Shown one piece after another: positions 1 through 5,193 of a DNA stretch of 5,193 nt. The translations under genes were made by a program, and so were the position numbers. Origin of the DNA: Candidatus Peregrinibacteria bacterium (GTDB taxonomy: Bacteria; Patescibacteriota; Gracilibacteria; UBA1369; LOWO2-01-FULL-3). Under the pieces are notes generated by a model. That model worked only from the letters and a program-made list of their open reading frames with translations. It had not been told where the DNA came from and did no database searches. Each line of letters begins with the position of its first letter. Position 1 is the first letter of the stretch. The stretch covers positions 1 through 5,193 of the forward strand of contig JABJOK010000060.1 of the NCBI GenBank assembly GCA_018664365.1, given 5' to 3'.

Positions 1-653
1 GCTAGTGCGTGGTTTACTAGATTGCTTTTTTGTTTTTTGTTTTTAATTTTAGGAGAGGAGATGATCCTAAAATAAATTAATTCTTTTTTTTCATTTATTG
101 TTATTTGAAATTGTTGATCCTTTTTGAAGAGGGCTTTAATGAGCGATGTTGAAAAGTTTTTAGAGAAATATATTTTAAGATTGTTGAAGTAGAAATGATT
201 CTTTTGTGGAGGATCCGTTATGCGGCCTGTTAATTTTCGAAACGTAGGATTTTGTGTGTTTTTTGATGGCGTTGTCCAAATCCATTCTGAGGAGTTATTT
301 ATAAGCGCTTTTGTGTAGCTTTTTGATTCAATAACATTTGGGTAGGTTACTGAATCTATAGTTTGATTTTGATTATTTGTTAGGAGGAGGGTGTTTTTAG
401 AATTCTTGAGAGGGATGTTGTCAATTATTGCGTAGGTGTGTGGCGAGATTTTTCCATTAGGCAGGTCTTTGTTGTTTATCTTGTATTCTTTTATATCTAT
501 TTCAATAGAAGTGTTGTTATAAATTTCTATCCATTCGTTGTTTTTATCAGGGCCTTCAGGATTGGGAAATACTTCTGTTATTTCTATATTGCTTGCAAAA
601 GCGGATGGGGAGGCGAATATAATTAGTGCTGATATCAATGCTATTTTTTTCAT
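1..653 (-). CDS. Secreted lamin-tail-domain (LTD) protein, 3' end cut by window edge
   Basis: The frame is open from ATG at 653 down to position 3 with no stop (217 codons), so the protein continues beyond the window. Residues 1-20 form a signal peptide: KK at 2-3, a hydrophobic core, and an A18-F19-A20 cleavage motif. Residues 22 to about 136 match the lamin-tail domain pattern: IEITEVFPNPEG (23-34), then NEWIEIYNNT (39-48), a series of short beta strands, and a closing SSEWIWTTPS..TQNP segment (121-136). LTDs are immunoglobulin-like folds found in exported bacterial proteins, often with nucleases or adhesion modules. Residues 143-200 (GRITDPP, FYF, LKIYFSK, FKKDQQFQITI, ELIYFRI) resemble the OB-fold-like segment that I recall following LTDs in some Patescibacteria proteins; this part is inference. 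The last 17 residues are lysine-rich. No Shine-Dalgarno site precedes the ATG. It is divergent from rny and more AT-rich than its neighbours. The exact function is unknown. The signal peptide and LTD are well supported. Confidence 0.85.
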   Translation of the reverse strand, partial: MKKIALISALIIFASPSAFASNIEITEVFPNPEGPDKNNEWIEIYNNTSIEIDIKEYKINNKDLPNGKISPHTYAIIDNIPLKNSKNTLLLTNNQNQTIDSVTYPNVIESKSYTKALINNSSEWIWTTPSKNTQNPTFRKLTGRITDPPQKNHFYFNNLKIYFSKNFSTSLIKALFKKDQQFQITINEKKELIYFRIISSPKIKNKKQKSNLVNHAL

Positions 654-694
654 AGGTAAAGCTTTTCATAGATTCATTAAGAAAACTTAAAATA

Positions 695-700
695 ATTCTA
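695..700 (-). promoter_or_regulatory. Candidate -10 box for the LTD gene
   Basis: On the minus strand this reads TAGAAT, one mismatch from TATAAT, and lies about 40 bases upstream of the LTD start codon. No convincing -35 box lies 16-18 bases upstream; TTGAAT (minus strand, 723-728) is 22 bases away, which is too far. In AT-rich sequence such a hexamer can occur by chance, so this is only a candidate. Confidence 0.22.
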
Positions 701-707
701 ATTTTTT

Positions 708-735
708 TTGACTTTTCATGGCATTCAAGTAAACT
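708..735 (+). promoter_or_regulatory. Candidate sigma70-type promoter for rny (distal)
   Basis: TTGACT (708-713, one mismatch to TTGACA) is followed after 16 bases by TAAACT (730-735, four of six matches to TATAAT). This would start transcription near 742 and give a leader of roughly 220 bases. A second, weaker option is TTGGAT (788-793) with TATAAA (812-817) at 18-base spacing. I cannot decide between them from sequence alone. Confidence 0.3.
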
Positions 736-932
736 TGGGGCGGTCAGAAAATTAAGAAAAAATGAGCTTTGGCTCGAGTTAGAATGATTGGATCCAAGTA
801 TATAAAAACGTTATAAATAAGCTAAAAACTGATAATTGCGATAAATAAAAAAAGGGAGTAGTTAAAATGTTCTCATAAAGAGATTTTAGGTTGTGGCGTT
901 AAGAGAAAATTTGGTTTTCAAAATCGTGCTCG

Positions 933-963
933 AAGCTAAGGCGGATTACTAACCCGTTAGCTT
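933..963 (+). promoter_or_regulatory. Hairpin abutting the rny start codon
   Basis: AAGCTAA (933-939) and TTAGCTT (957-963) are perfect inverted repeats. Inside them CGG (942-944) can pair with CCG (954-956) after a two-base GG bulge, leaving a nine-base loop. The stem ends one base before ATG at 965, where a ribosome would have to open it. No T-run follows, so it is not an intrinsic terminator. It could modulate rny translation or mRNA stability, but a role is inference. Confidence 0.4.
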
Positions 964-964
964 T

Positions 965-2488
965 ATGTGGATTTCATTAATTGTCGCTGTAATAGGAATT
1001 GCAGCCGGTAGCACTGGAGGCTACTACTACAGGAAAAAACAGATTGAGGAGAAAAACAAAGACTTGGTAGAGAAGGCAGAGAAAATTTTAACTGATGCCA
1101 AAGGTAAGTCTAAGGAGGTTTTGTATGAGGCTCGTAATGAGGCTTTTAAAATGCAGGACGAGGTAAAAAAGGAAGAGCGGAAAAGGCAAAAACAGCTTGA
1201 TGAATCTGAAGAGCGCCTTATGAAAAAGGAGCGTGCTTTAGATAATAAAAATGAGGAGGCTGATAAGCTAAAATCTGATCTTGATAAGAAGGTTTCTTCA
1301 ATAAAAGATCTTCGCGACGAGGTTCAGAGCATTTATAAGATGCAGGCTCATGAACTTGAGAAGATTGCAGGTATGTCAAAAGAGGAGGCTAAAGAGGTTC
1401 TTTTAAAGAAGGTGGAAGAAGACTCTAAAGAAGATATCGTTGCTCAGATTAATAAGGCTGAAGCAGACTTGAAGGAGCAGGCACAGGAGAGAGCTAAGTG
1501 GATAATTGCTGATGCTATTGCACGTTGTGCTTCTGAAACGACCGCAGAATCAACTGCGACGATTGTGAATCTTCCAAATGATGAGATGAAGGGAAGGATT
1601 ATTGGTCGTGAGGGGCGTAACATTAATACTTTTGAGCAAATTACTGGTGTTGATGTAATTGTGGATGATACTCCGGGATCAATTGTCATCTCTGGGTTTG
1701 ACCTAGTTCGTCGTTATATAGCAAAGGTTGCTTTGGAAAGACTGATTGAAGATGGTCGTATTCACCCTGCGCGTATTGAAGAGACTGTAGTAAAGATTAA
1801 GGATGAGGTTAATGACCTTATTAAAGAATTGGGTGAAAAGGCTGTCCTCGAAACTGGAGTTACTGGTCTTCATCCAAATCTAATCAAGATTATTGGAAGA
1901 CTTAAATTTAGAGTTACTCATGGACAGAATGCTCTTAAGCACTCAATGGAGGTTTCTTATCTGGCGGCGGGACTTGCTGCTGAACTTGGAGCTGATGTTG
2001 GTGTGTGTCAGAGAGCAGGTCTTCTACATGATATTGGAAAGGCCGTAGACCATGAGATTCCAGGTCATCATGCGAAGATTGGTGCTGATATCGCTAAGAA
2101 ATTTGGACTTTCTGAAGAGGTAGTTCATGCGATTGAGGCTCATCACGGTGATCCAGAGCCAAAGAGTTTAGAGGCTCAACTTGTTATGGCGGCAAATATG
2201 ATCTCGAATTCTAGGCCAGGTGCAAATAAGGAGAATTTGGATGCCTATGTAAGAAGATTAGCTGAGCTTGAGAGTATTTGTAACAATCTTGAGGGAGTTA
2301 AGAAGTCTTATGCTATTCAGGCTGGTACTGAGGTACGTGTCTTTGTTGACCCTGAGAAGTTGGATGATCTTGAATCAGTAAAACTTTCACATGGTATTGC
2401 AAGGAAGATTGAAACAGACCTACAGCATCCAGGACCGGTAAAGGTGCATGTAATACGCGAAACAAGAGCAGAAGACTACGCTCAATAA
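965..2488 (+). CDS. rny: Ribonuclease Y, membrane-anchored endoribonuclease
   Basis: RNase Y starts mRNA decay by endonucleolytic cleavage and is anchored to the inner face of the cytoplasmic membrane. The 507 residues show the full family order and nearly the usual length (about 520 in Bacillus subtilis). There is an N-terminal transmembrane helix (about 2-20) followed by basic residues, then a long charged coiled coil (about 25-180). A KH RNA-binding domain follows, with the GREG loop at 214-217 in GRIIGREGRN. The HD phosphohydrolase domain has H326, the H355-D356 pair in LLHDIGK, H368-H369, and H393-H394 in EAHHGD, which are the expected metal-binding and catalytic positions. The C-terminal end VHVIRETRAEDYAQ also matches the family. 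The ATG at 965 is chosen because it gives the membrane helix directly and the frame has a stop at 950-952 upstream. No Shine-Dalgarno site is visible. No terminator separates it from the groESL promoter 14 bases downstream, so read-through into groESL is likely. Confidence 0.97.
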   Translation: MWISLIVAVIGIAAGSTGGYYYRKKQIEEKNKDLVEKAEKILTDAKGKSKEVLYEARNEAFKMQDEVKKEERKRQKQLDESEERLMKKERALDNKNEEADKLKSDLDKKVSSIKDLRDEVQSIYKMQAHELEKIAGMSKEEAKEVLLKKVEEDSKEDIVAQINKAEADLKEQAQERAKWIIADAIARCASETTAESTATIVNLPNDEMKGRIIGREGRNINTFEQITGVDVIVDDTPGSIVISGFDLVRRYIAKVALERLIEDGRIHPARIEETVVKIKDEVNDLIKELGEKAVLETGVTGLHPNLIKIIGRLKFRVTHGQNALKHSMEVSYLAAGLAAELGADVGVCQRAGLLHDIGKAVDHEIPGHHAKIGADIAKKFGLSEEVVHAIEAHHGDPEPKSLEAQLVMAANMISNSRPGANKENLDAYVRRLAELESICNNLEGVKKSYAIQAGTEVRVFVDPEKLDDLESVKLSHGIARKIETDLQHPGPVKVHVIRETRAEDYAQ

Positions 2489-2502
2489 GATCTGAGAAAA
2501 AC

Positions 2503-2530
2503 TTGACGACTTGAATTAGCACTCTATAAT
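2503..2530 (+). promoter_or_regulatory. groESL promoter, sigma70 type
   Basis: TTGACG (2503-2508) and a perfect TATAAT (2525-2530) are separated by 16 bases. The predicted transcription start is near 2537, inside the right arm of the CIRCE repeat, giving a leader of about 30 bases before the groES ATG. This is the best promoter match in the window. It overlaps the operator, so repressor binding would directly block RNA polymerase. Confidence 0.85.
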
Positions 2531-2542
2531 ACGGGGTGCTAA
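2516..2542 (+). promoter_or_regulatory. CIRCE operator (HrcA binding site)
   Basis: The left arm TTAGCACTC (2516-2524) is a perfect match to the CIRCE consensus TTAGCACTC-N9-GAGTGCTAA. The spacer is exactly nine bases and contains the -10 box. The right arm is GGGTGCTAA (2534-2542), with one mismatch (G for A at 2535). The inverted repeat extends two more bases on each side (AA at 2514-2515, TT at 2543-2544). CIRCE is the known binding site of the heat-shock repressor HrcA, whose activity depends on GroEL, so chaperonin level feeds back on its own operon. That hrcA exists elsewhere in this genome is inferred. Confidence 0.95.
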
Positions 2543-2566
2543 TTTTAATAATTTAACCTGATTAAT

Positions 2567-2857
2567 ATGGCGAAAGTAATTCCAACTGGGGACAATATTG
2601 TTGTTGAACCAGTTACTGAAGAAGTTAGTGCTTCAGGGATAATAATTCCAGACACAGCATCAAAAGAAAAACCTATGAAGGGGAAGGTTGTTGCTGTTGG
2701 ACCTGGGAAACTAATGGATGATGGTAAAAGAAAGGAAATGGAGGTAGAAGAAGGAGATACTGTTCTATTTTCAAAGTATGGACCTACAGAGGTAAAGGTA
2801 GAGGGGAAGGAGGTGCTAATTCTTTCTGCATCTGATGTTTACGCTAAATTGGCGTAA
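2567..2857 (+). CDS. groES: Co-chaperonin GroES (Hsp10)
   Basis: GroES forms the heptameric lid that closes the GroEL folding chamber in the cytoplasm. The protein has 96 residues, the usual length. It opens with VIPTGDNIVVEP (4-15), the family's first beta strand. Residues about 17-35 form the mobile loop, with the hydrophobic tripeptide I25-I26-I27 followed by proline, which contacts the GroEL apical domain. GKVVAVGPG (39-47) and the EEGDTVLFSKYGPTEVKVEGKEVLIL region (61-86) match the core barrel. The ATG at 2567 is the natural start and lies about 30 bases after the predicted transcription start. The short A/T-rich leader has no Shine-Dalgarno motif. It is the first gene of the CIRCE-controlled groESL operon; groEL starts 31 bases downstream. 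Confidence 0.98.
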   Translation: MAKVIPTGDNIVVEPVTEEVSASGIIIPDTASKEKPMKGKVVAVGPGKLMDDGKRKEMEVEEGDTVLFSKYGPTEVKVEGKEVLILSASDVYAKLA

Positions 2858-2888
2858 TTATTTTATTAAAAATTAACTTAAATTAATC

Positions 2889-4538
2889 ATGGCTAAACAA
2901 TTACAGTTCGGCGACGAGGCTCGCCAAAAACTACTTGCTGGTATTGAAAAACTTGCTAAGGCGGTAAAAATCACACTTGGTCCTAAGGGGCGAAATACTA
3001 TCCTGGAGAAGAAGTATGGTGCGCCACTTATTACTAATGATGGTGTGACTATTGCTAGAGAGATTGAGCTTCCTGATGTTTATGAAAACATGGGTGCTCA
3101 AATGGTAAAAGAAGTAGCAACTAAGACAAATGACATTGCTGGAGATGGTACAACAACAGCAACTATCCTTGCTGAGGCTATTATAAAGGAAGGTCTTCGT
3201 AATCTAACTGCTGGTGCAAACCCAATGCATCTTAAAAAGGGAATTGAAAAGGCTGTTCGAAAAGTTGCAGAGATTTTGGCTGAAATGGCTGAAGAAGTAG
3301 GTGATAGTAAAGATAAGGTGGCTCAGGTTGCGACTATTTCTGCTCAAGATGAAGAGGTTGGAGCTTTGATTGCAGATATTATGGAGATGGTTGGTAATGA
3401 TGGAGTGATTCAAGTTGAGGAATCTCAGACAATGGGGCTTGAAAAGGAGGTTGTAGAGGGAATGCAGTTTGATAACGGTTATGTTTCTCCATATTTCGTA
3501 ACAGATCCAGCAAGAATGGAGGCTGTTTTCGATGATGCTAAAATTCTTATTACTGACAAGAAGGTTAGTTCAGTTCAAGACCTACTTCCTGTACTTGAAA
3601 AAGTTGCTCAGACTGGAAAAAAGGAATTGGTAATTATTGCTGAGGATATTGATGGTGAAGCACTTGCGACACTTGTTCTTAATAAGCTTAGAGGGATATT
3701 TAGTGTTCTTGCGGTTAAGGCTCCTGCATTTGGAGATCGTCGTAAGGAGATGCTTAAGGATATCGCTGTATTAACTGGTGGTACAGTTATTAGTGATGAG
3801 ATTGGTCTTTCTCTTGAAAACGCTGAGCTTGCTCATTTAGGTGAGGCAAGAAAGGTTGTTGCAGATAAGGACACCACTATTATCATTGAAGGAAAGGGGC
3901 AGAAGAATGAGATAGATTCTCGTGTTGATGAGCTTAAGGTTGTTCTTTCTAAAACTACTTCTGATTTTGATAAGGAGAAGCTTATGGAGAGACTGGCAAA
4001 GCTTGGTGGGGGAGTTGGAATCATCAAGGTTGGTGCTGCTACAGAGGTTGAATTGAAGGAGAAGAAGCTTCGTATAGAAGATGCTCTTAATGCGACGCGT
4101 GCTGCTGTAGAAGAGGGAATTGAGCCAGGTGGGGGAGTTGCCTTGCTTGGAGCAATAGAAGCTCTTGAAAAATTAAAAGGTAATGATGCAGATGAAGATA
4201 CTGGAATTGCAATTATTAAAAACATTCTTTCAGCACCTCTGCTTCAAATTGCTGCAAATGCAGGTAAGGATGGAGCGGTTGTAGTTGATAAAGTTTTAAA
4301 TTCAAAAGAGGGATTTGGTTATGATGCAGACAAGGATGAGTACGTTGATATGGTTGCATCAGGAATAATTGATCCTAAGATGGTTGTTAGAAGTGCAATT
4401 GAAAACGCTGCAAGTGTTGCGGCTATCTTTCTTACGATGGAGGGGGCAGTTGCTGATATTCCTGAGCCAAAAAGCGCTTGTAGCCATGATGCTGCTGGTG
4501 CAGCCGGAGCTATGGGAGGAATGCCAGGAATGATGTAA
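2889..4538 (+). CDS. groEL: Chaperonin GroEL (Hsp60)
   Basis: GroEL forms a 14-subunit double ring that folds proteins in an ATP-driven cycle with GroES. The 549 residues match the usual length of about 548. Equatorial-domain ATP-site motifs are present: LGPKGRN (30-36), D51 in TNDGVTIAREIELPD, GDGTTTAT (85-92, with D86), and D398 in EDALNATRAAVEEG. GGGVALL lies at 414-420. The apical domain keeps the substrate and GroES contact positions Y198, Y202-F203, L233 and L236, and the conserved APAFGDRRKEML segment (278-289). The C-terminal tail is short and Ala/Gly/Met-rich, ending GAMGGMPGMM, with an ACSHD insert just before it in place of the longer GGM repeats of Escherichia coli. It follows groES by 31 A/T-rich bases without a Shine-Dalgarno site and shares its CIRCE promoter. 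A strong terminator follows 24 bases after the stop. No key residue is missing, so the chaperonin should be active. Confidence 0.99.
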   Translation: MAKQLQFGDEARQKLLAGIEKLAKAVKITLGPKGRNTILEKKYGAPLITNDGVTIAREIELPDVYENMGAQMVKEVATKTNDIAGDGTTTATILAEAIIKEGLRNLTAGANPMHLKKGIEKAVRKVAEILAEMAEEVGDSKDKVAQVATISAQDEEVGALIADIMEMVGNDGVIQVEESQTMGLEKEVVEGMQFDNGYVSPYFVTDPARMEAVFDDAKILITDKKVSSVQDLLPVLEKVAQTGKKELVIIAEDIDGEALATLVLNKLRGIFSVLAVKAPAFGDRRKEMLKDIAVLTGGTVISDEIGLSLENAELAHLGEARKVVADKDTTIIIEGKGQKNEIDSRVDELKVVLSKTTSDFDKEKLMERLAKLGGGVGIIKVGAATEVELKEKKLRIEDALNATRAAVEEGIEPGGGVALLGAIEALEKLKGNDADEDTGIAIIKNILSAPLLQIAANAGKDGAVVVDKVLNSKEGFGYDADKDEYVDMVASGIIDPKMVVRSAIENAASVAAIFLTMEGAVADIPEPKSACSHDAAGAAGAMGGMPGMM

Positions 4539-4562
4539 GGATTTCTTTTCTAAAAAATAAAG

Positions 4563-4602
4563 ATATGCTACTCTCTTACCTAAGAAAGTAGCATATTTTT
4601 TT
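4563..4602 (+). terminator. Intrinsic terminator of groESL
   Basis: ATATGCTACT (4563-4572) pairs perfectly with AGTAGCATAT (4587-4596). Beyond a single C/A mismatch, TCTT (4574-4577) pairs with AAGA (4582-4585), leaving a four-base loop. Seven Ts (4596-4602) follow directly. An A-rich stretch lies before the left arm (4551-4560), so it might also stop transcription on the minus strand, although no minus-strand gene is seen to use it. Confidence 0.92.
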
Positions 4603-4614
4603 ATCTCATTTCGT

Positions 4615-5016
4615 ATGCTGAGTGATGGCACAATCGACCTTAGAAAGAAGGATGAATCTGATGATGAACCAGAATTTAAAATTGGTAAAAAGAGTGAAGA
4701 TAGAGTTATTGATCACAAAATATTAGGAAGGCTTAATCCAATTACTCCGGAAGAAGCGGCGAATGAAGTGGCGAGGCCTCACAATAAGGTGAAGGTTAAG
4801 TTCGATAAGTTCGTTAGCCTAGTGGCAACACATGCGTACGAGGAGATTTTTGAGGAGCATGCAGATGAAGAAATTATTATTAGTACTGATTTATTAACCG
4901 ACCTTGCAAATTCTCATGAAGAAGGTAATGACAAAAAAGGACCGTTAACATTTATGTTTGGAATTTTATTGGGAGTAGCGGTTATGTGGATTTTATATAA
5001 ATATGTTTTAAGTTAA
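4615..5016 (+). CDS. Tail-anchored small membrane protein of unknown function
   Basis: I do not recognise a family. The 133-residue product has a very charged, acidic N-terminal part (acidic run about 13-20 and alternating K/E to 35), then a short predicted helical region (about 43-105), and one hydrophobic segment at about 111-131 (LTFMFGILLGVAVMWILYKYVL) preceded by KK. With no signal peptide and only two or three residues after the helix, it looks like a C-terminally anchored protein facing the cytoplasm. It begins 12 bases after the groEL terminator T-run, with no Shine-Dalgarno site and no room for a normal promoter between. It ends 4 bases before pyrH, so the two are probably co-transcribed and translationally linked. 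Codon use resembles the neighbours, which supports a real gene. The ATG at 4615 is the first in frame; a later start cannot be excluded because the N-terminus looks disordered. Confidence 0.8.
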   Translation: MLSDGTIDLRKKDESDDEPEFKIGKKSEDRVIDHKILGRLNPITPEEAANEVARPHNKVKVKFDKFVSLVATHAYEEIFEEHADEEIIISTDLLTDLANSHEEGNDKKGPLTFMFGILLGVAVMWILYKYVLS

Positions 5017-5020
5017 ATTT

Positions 5021-5193
5021 ATGGCTAAGACAAAACTGAAGTACAAGAGAGTTTTATTAAAACTGTCTGGAGAGGTGTTTGGAGGAGAAGATGGTGCAGG
5101 AATTGATGGAAAGGTTGTTCGTGGTATTGGAAAACAGGTTATGGAGCTTCAAAAGATGGGGTGCGAGGTAGGAATTGTTATTGGTGGTGGTAA
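5021..5193 (+). CDS. pyrH: Uridylate kinase (UMP kinase), 3' part outside window
   Basis: PyrH phosphorylates UMP to UDP with ATP in the cytoplasm, a required step for UTP and CTP. The visible 57 codons match the N-terminus of the bacterial UMP kinase branch of the amino acid kinase family: YKRVLLKLSGE (8-18) with the phosphate-binding K14 and S16-G17, GIDGKVV (27-33), and VGIVIGGG (50-57), the start of the GGGN nucleotide loop, where the window ends. The ATG at 5021 aligns with known starts and lies 4 bases after the stop of the preceding gene; no Shine-Dalgarno site is seen. In most bacteria pyrH follows rpsB-tsf and precedes frr. Here it follows a tail-anchored protein and groESL; what lies downstream is not visible. 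Confidence 0.96.
   Translation, partial: MAKTKLKYKRVLLKLSGEVFGGEDGAGIDGKVVRGIGKQVMELQKMGCEVGIVIGGG

Larger units (their letters stand above)
654..964. other. Divergent intergenic region between the LTD gene and rny
   Basis: No protein-coding gene is supported here on either strand. It is AT-rich and must hold the promoters of both flanking genes. Visible elements are weak promoter candidates on both strands, a perfect palindrome TTGGATCCAA (788-797), a small GAGC-TTTG-GCTC inverted repeat (764-775), a GGGAG motif (854-858) eight bases before a three-codon frame M-F-S-stop (867-878), and a hairpin directly before rny (933-963). If rny is transcribed from one of the candidates, its 5' leader would be about 140-220 bases, long for a compact genome. 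Confidence 0.6.

Noticed and set aside
438..626. A 62-codon plus-strand frame rich in Phe, Tyr and Val
   Set aside because: It lies antisense to the LTD gene, whose minus-strand translation has a signal peptide and a recognisable domain. The Phe/Tyr-rich composition is what an AT-rich antisense frame gives.
753..775. Minus-strand terminator candidate: GAGC/GCTC stem followed by six Ts
   Set aside because: The stem is only four pairs, and no minus-strand gene upstream of it needs a terminator.
788..797. Perfect palindrome TTGGATCCAA as an operator in the divergent region
   Set aside because: A single 10-base palindrome with no second copy and no known matching regulator is not enough to call a site.
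921..964. A tRNA-like stretch: the segment around GGCGGATTACTAACCCG resembles a D-arm end plus anticodon arm of a serine tRNA
   Set aside because: There is no T-arm or acceptor stem; the following bases are the start of rny. The similarity is probably chance.
3833..4225. A 130-codon minus-strand frame inside groEL, rich in Ser
   Set aside because: It is fully antisense to conserved groEL codons, and its Ser/Phe-rich composition is typical of the complement of such genes. The same applies to 1444-1689, 2313-2522, 3204-3413 and 4359-4631.
965..5016. Alternative genetic code with TGA read as glycine
   Set aside because: No gene contains an in-frame TGA, glycines are encoded by GGN, and all complete genes have family-typical lengths under the standard code.

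Overview
The window looks like chromosomal sequence from a small-genome, AT-rich bacterium. The best guess is a member of the Candidate Phyla Radiation (Patescibacteria). The reasons are a secreted lamin-tail-domain protein of the kind common in those genomes, a compact run of housekeeping genes, little sign of Shine-Dalgarno sites, and a pyrH gene that does not directly follow tsf. This placement is inference. The standard genetic code fits: every complete gene ends in TAA, reaches its family's usual length, and has no in-frame TGA, so the TGA-as-glycine code of Gracilibacteria/Absconditabacteria is not supported here.

Layout. Positions 1-653, minus strand: an exported protein with a signal peptide, a lamin-tail domain and a probable OB-fold-like segment. 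It runs off the left edge of the window. Positions 654-964: a divergent intergenic region of about 310 bases with weak promoter candidates on both strands and a hairpin ending one base before the next start codon. Positions 965-2488, plus: rny (RNase Y). Positions 2503-2542: a near-consensus sigma70-type promoter whose -10 box lies exactly in the spacer of a CIRCE operator. Positions 2567-4538: groES and groEL. Positions 4563-4602: a strong intrinsic terminator. Positions 4615-5016: an unrecognised small protein with one C-terminal membrane helix. Positions 5021-5193: the 5' end of pyrH (UMP kinase), cut by the right edge.

How they fit together. The groESL pair is a heat-shock operon under probable HrcA/CIRCE control, with its own promoter and terminator. 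RNase Y (mRNA decay) lies just upstream with no terminator between, so some rny transcripts may read into groESL. The tail-anchored small protein and pyrH are 4 bases apart and are probably co-transcribed. Their promoter is not obvious because the first of them starts 12 bases after the groEL terminator.

I see no mobile element, CRISPR array, rRNA, complete tRNA or defence gene. Most of the window is conserved housekeeping sequence. The less explained parts are the minus-strand lamin-tail protein, the rny leader, and the tail-anchored protein in front of pyrH.
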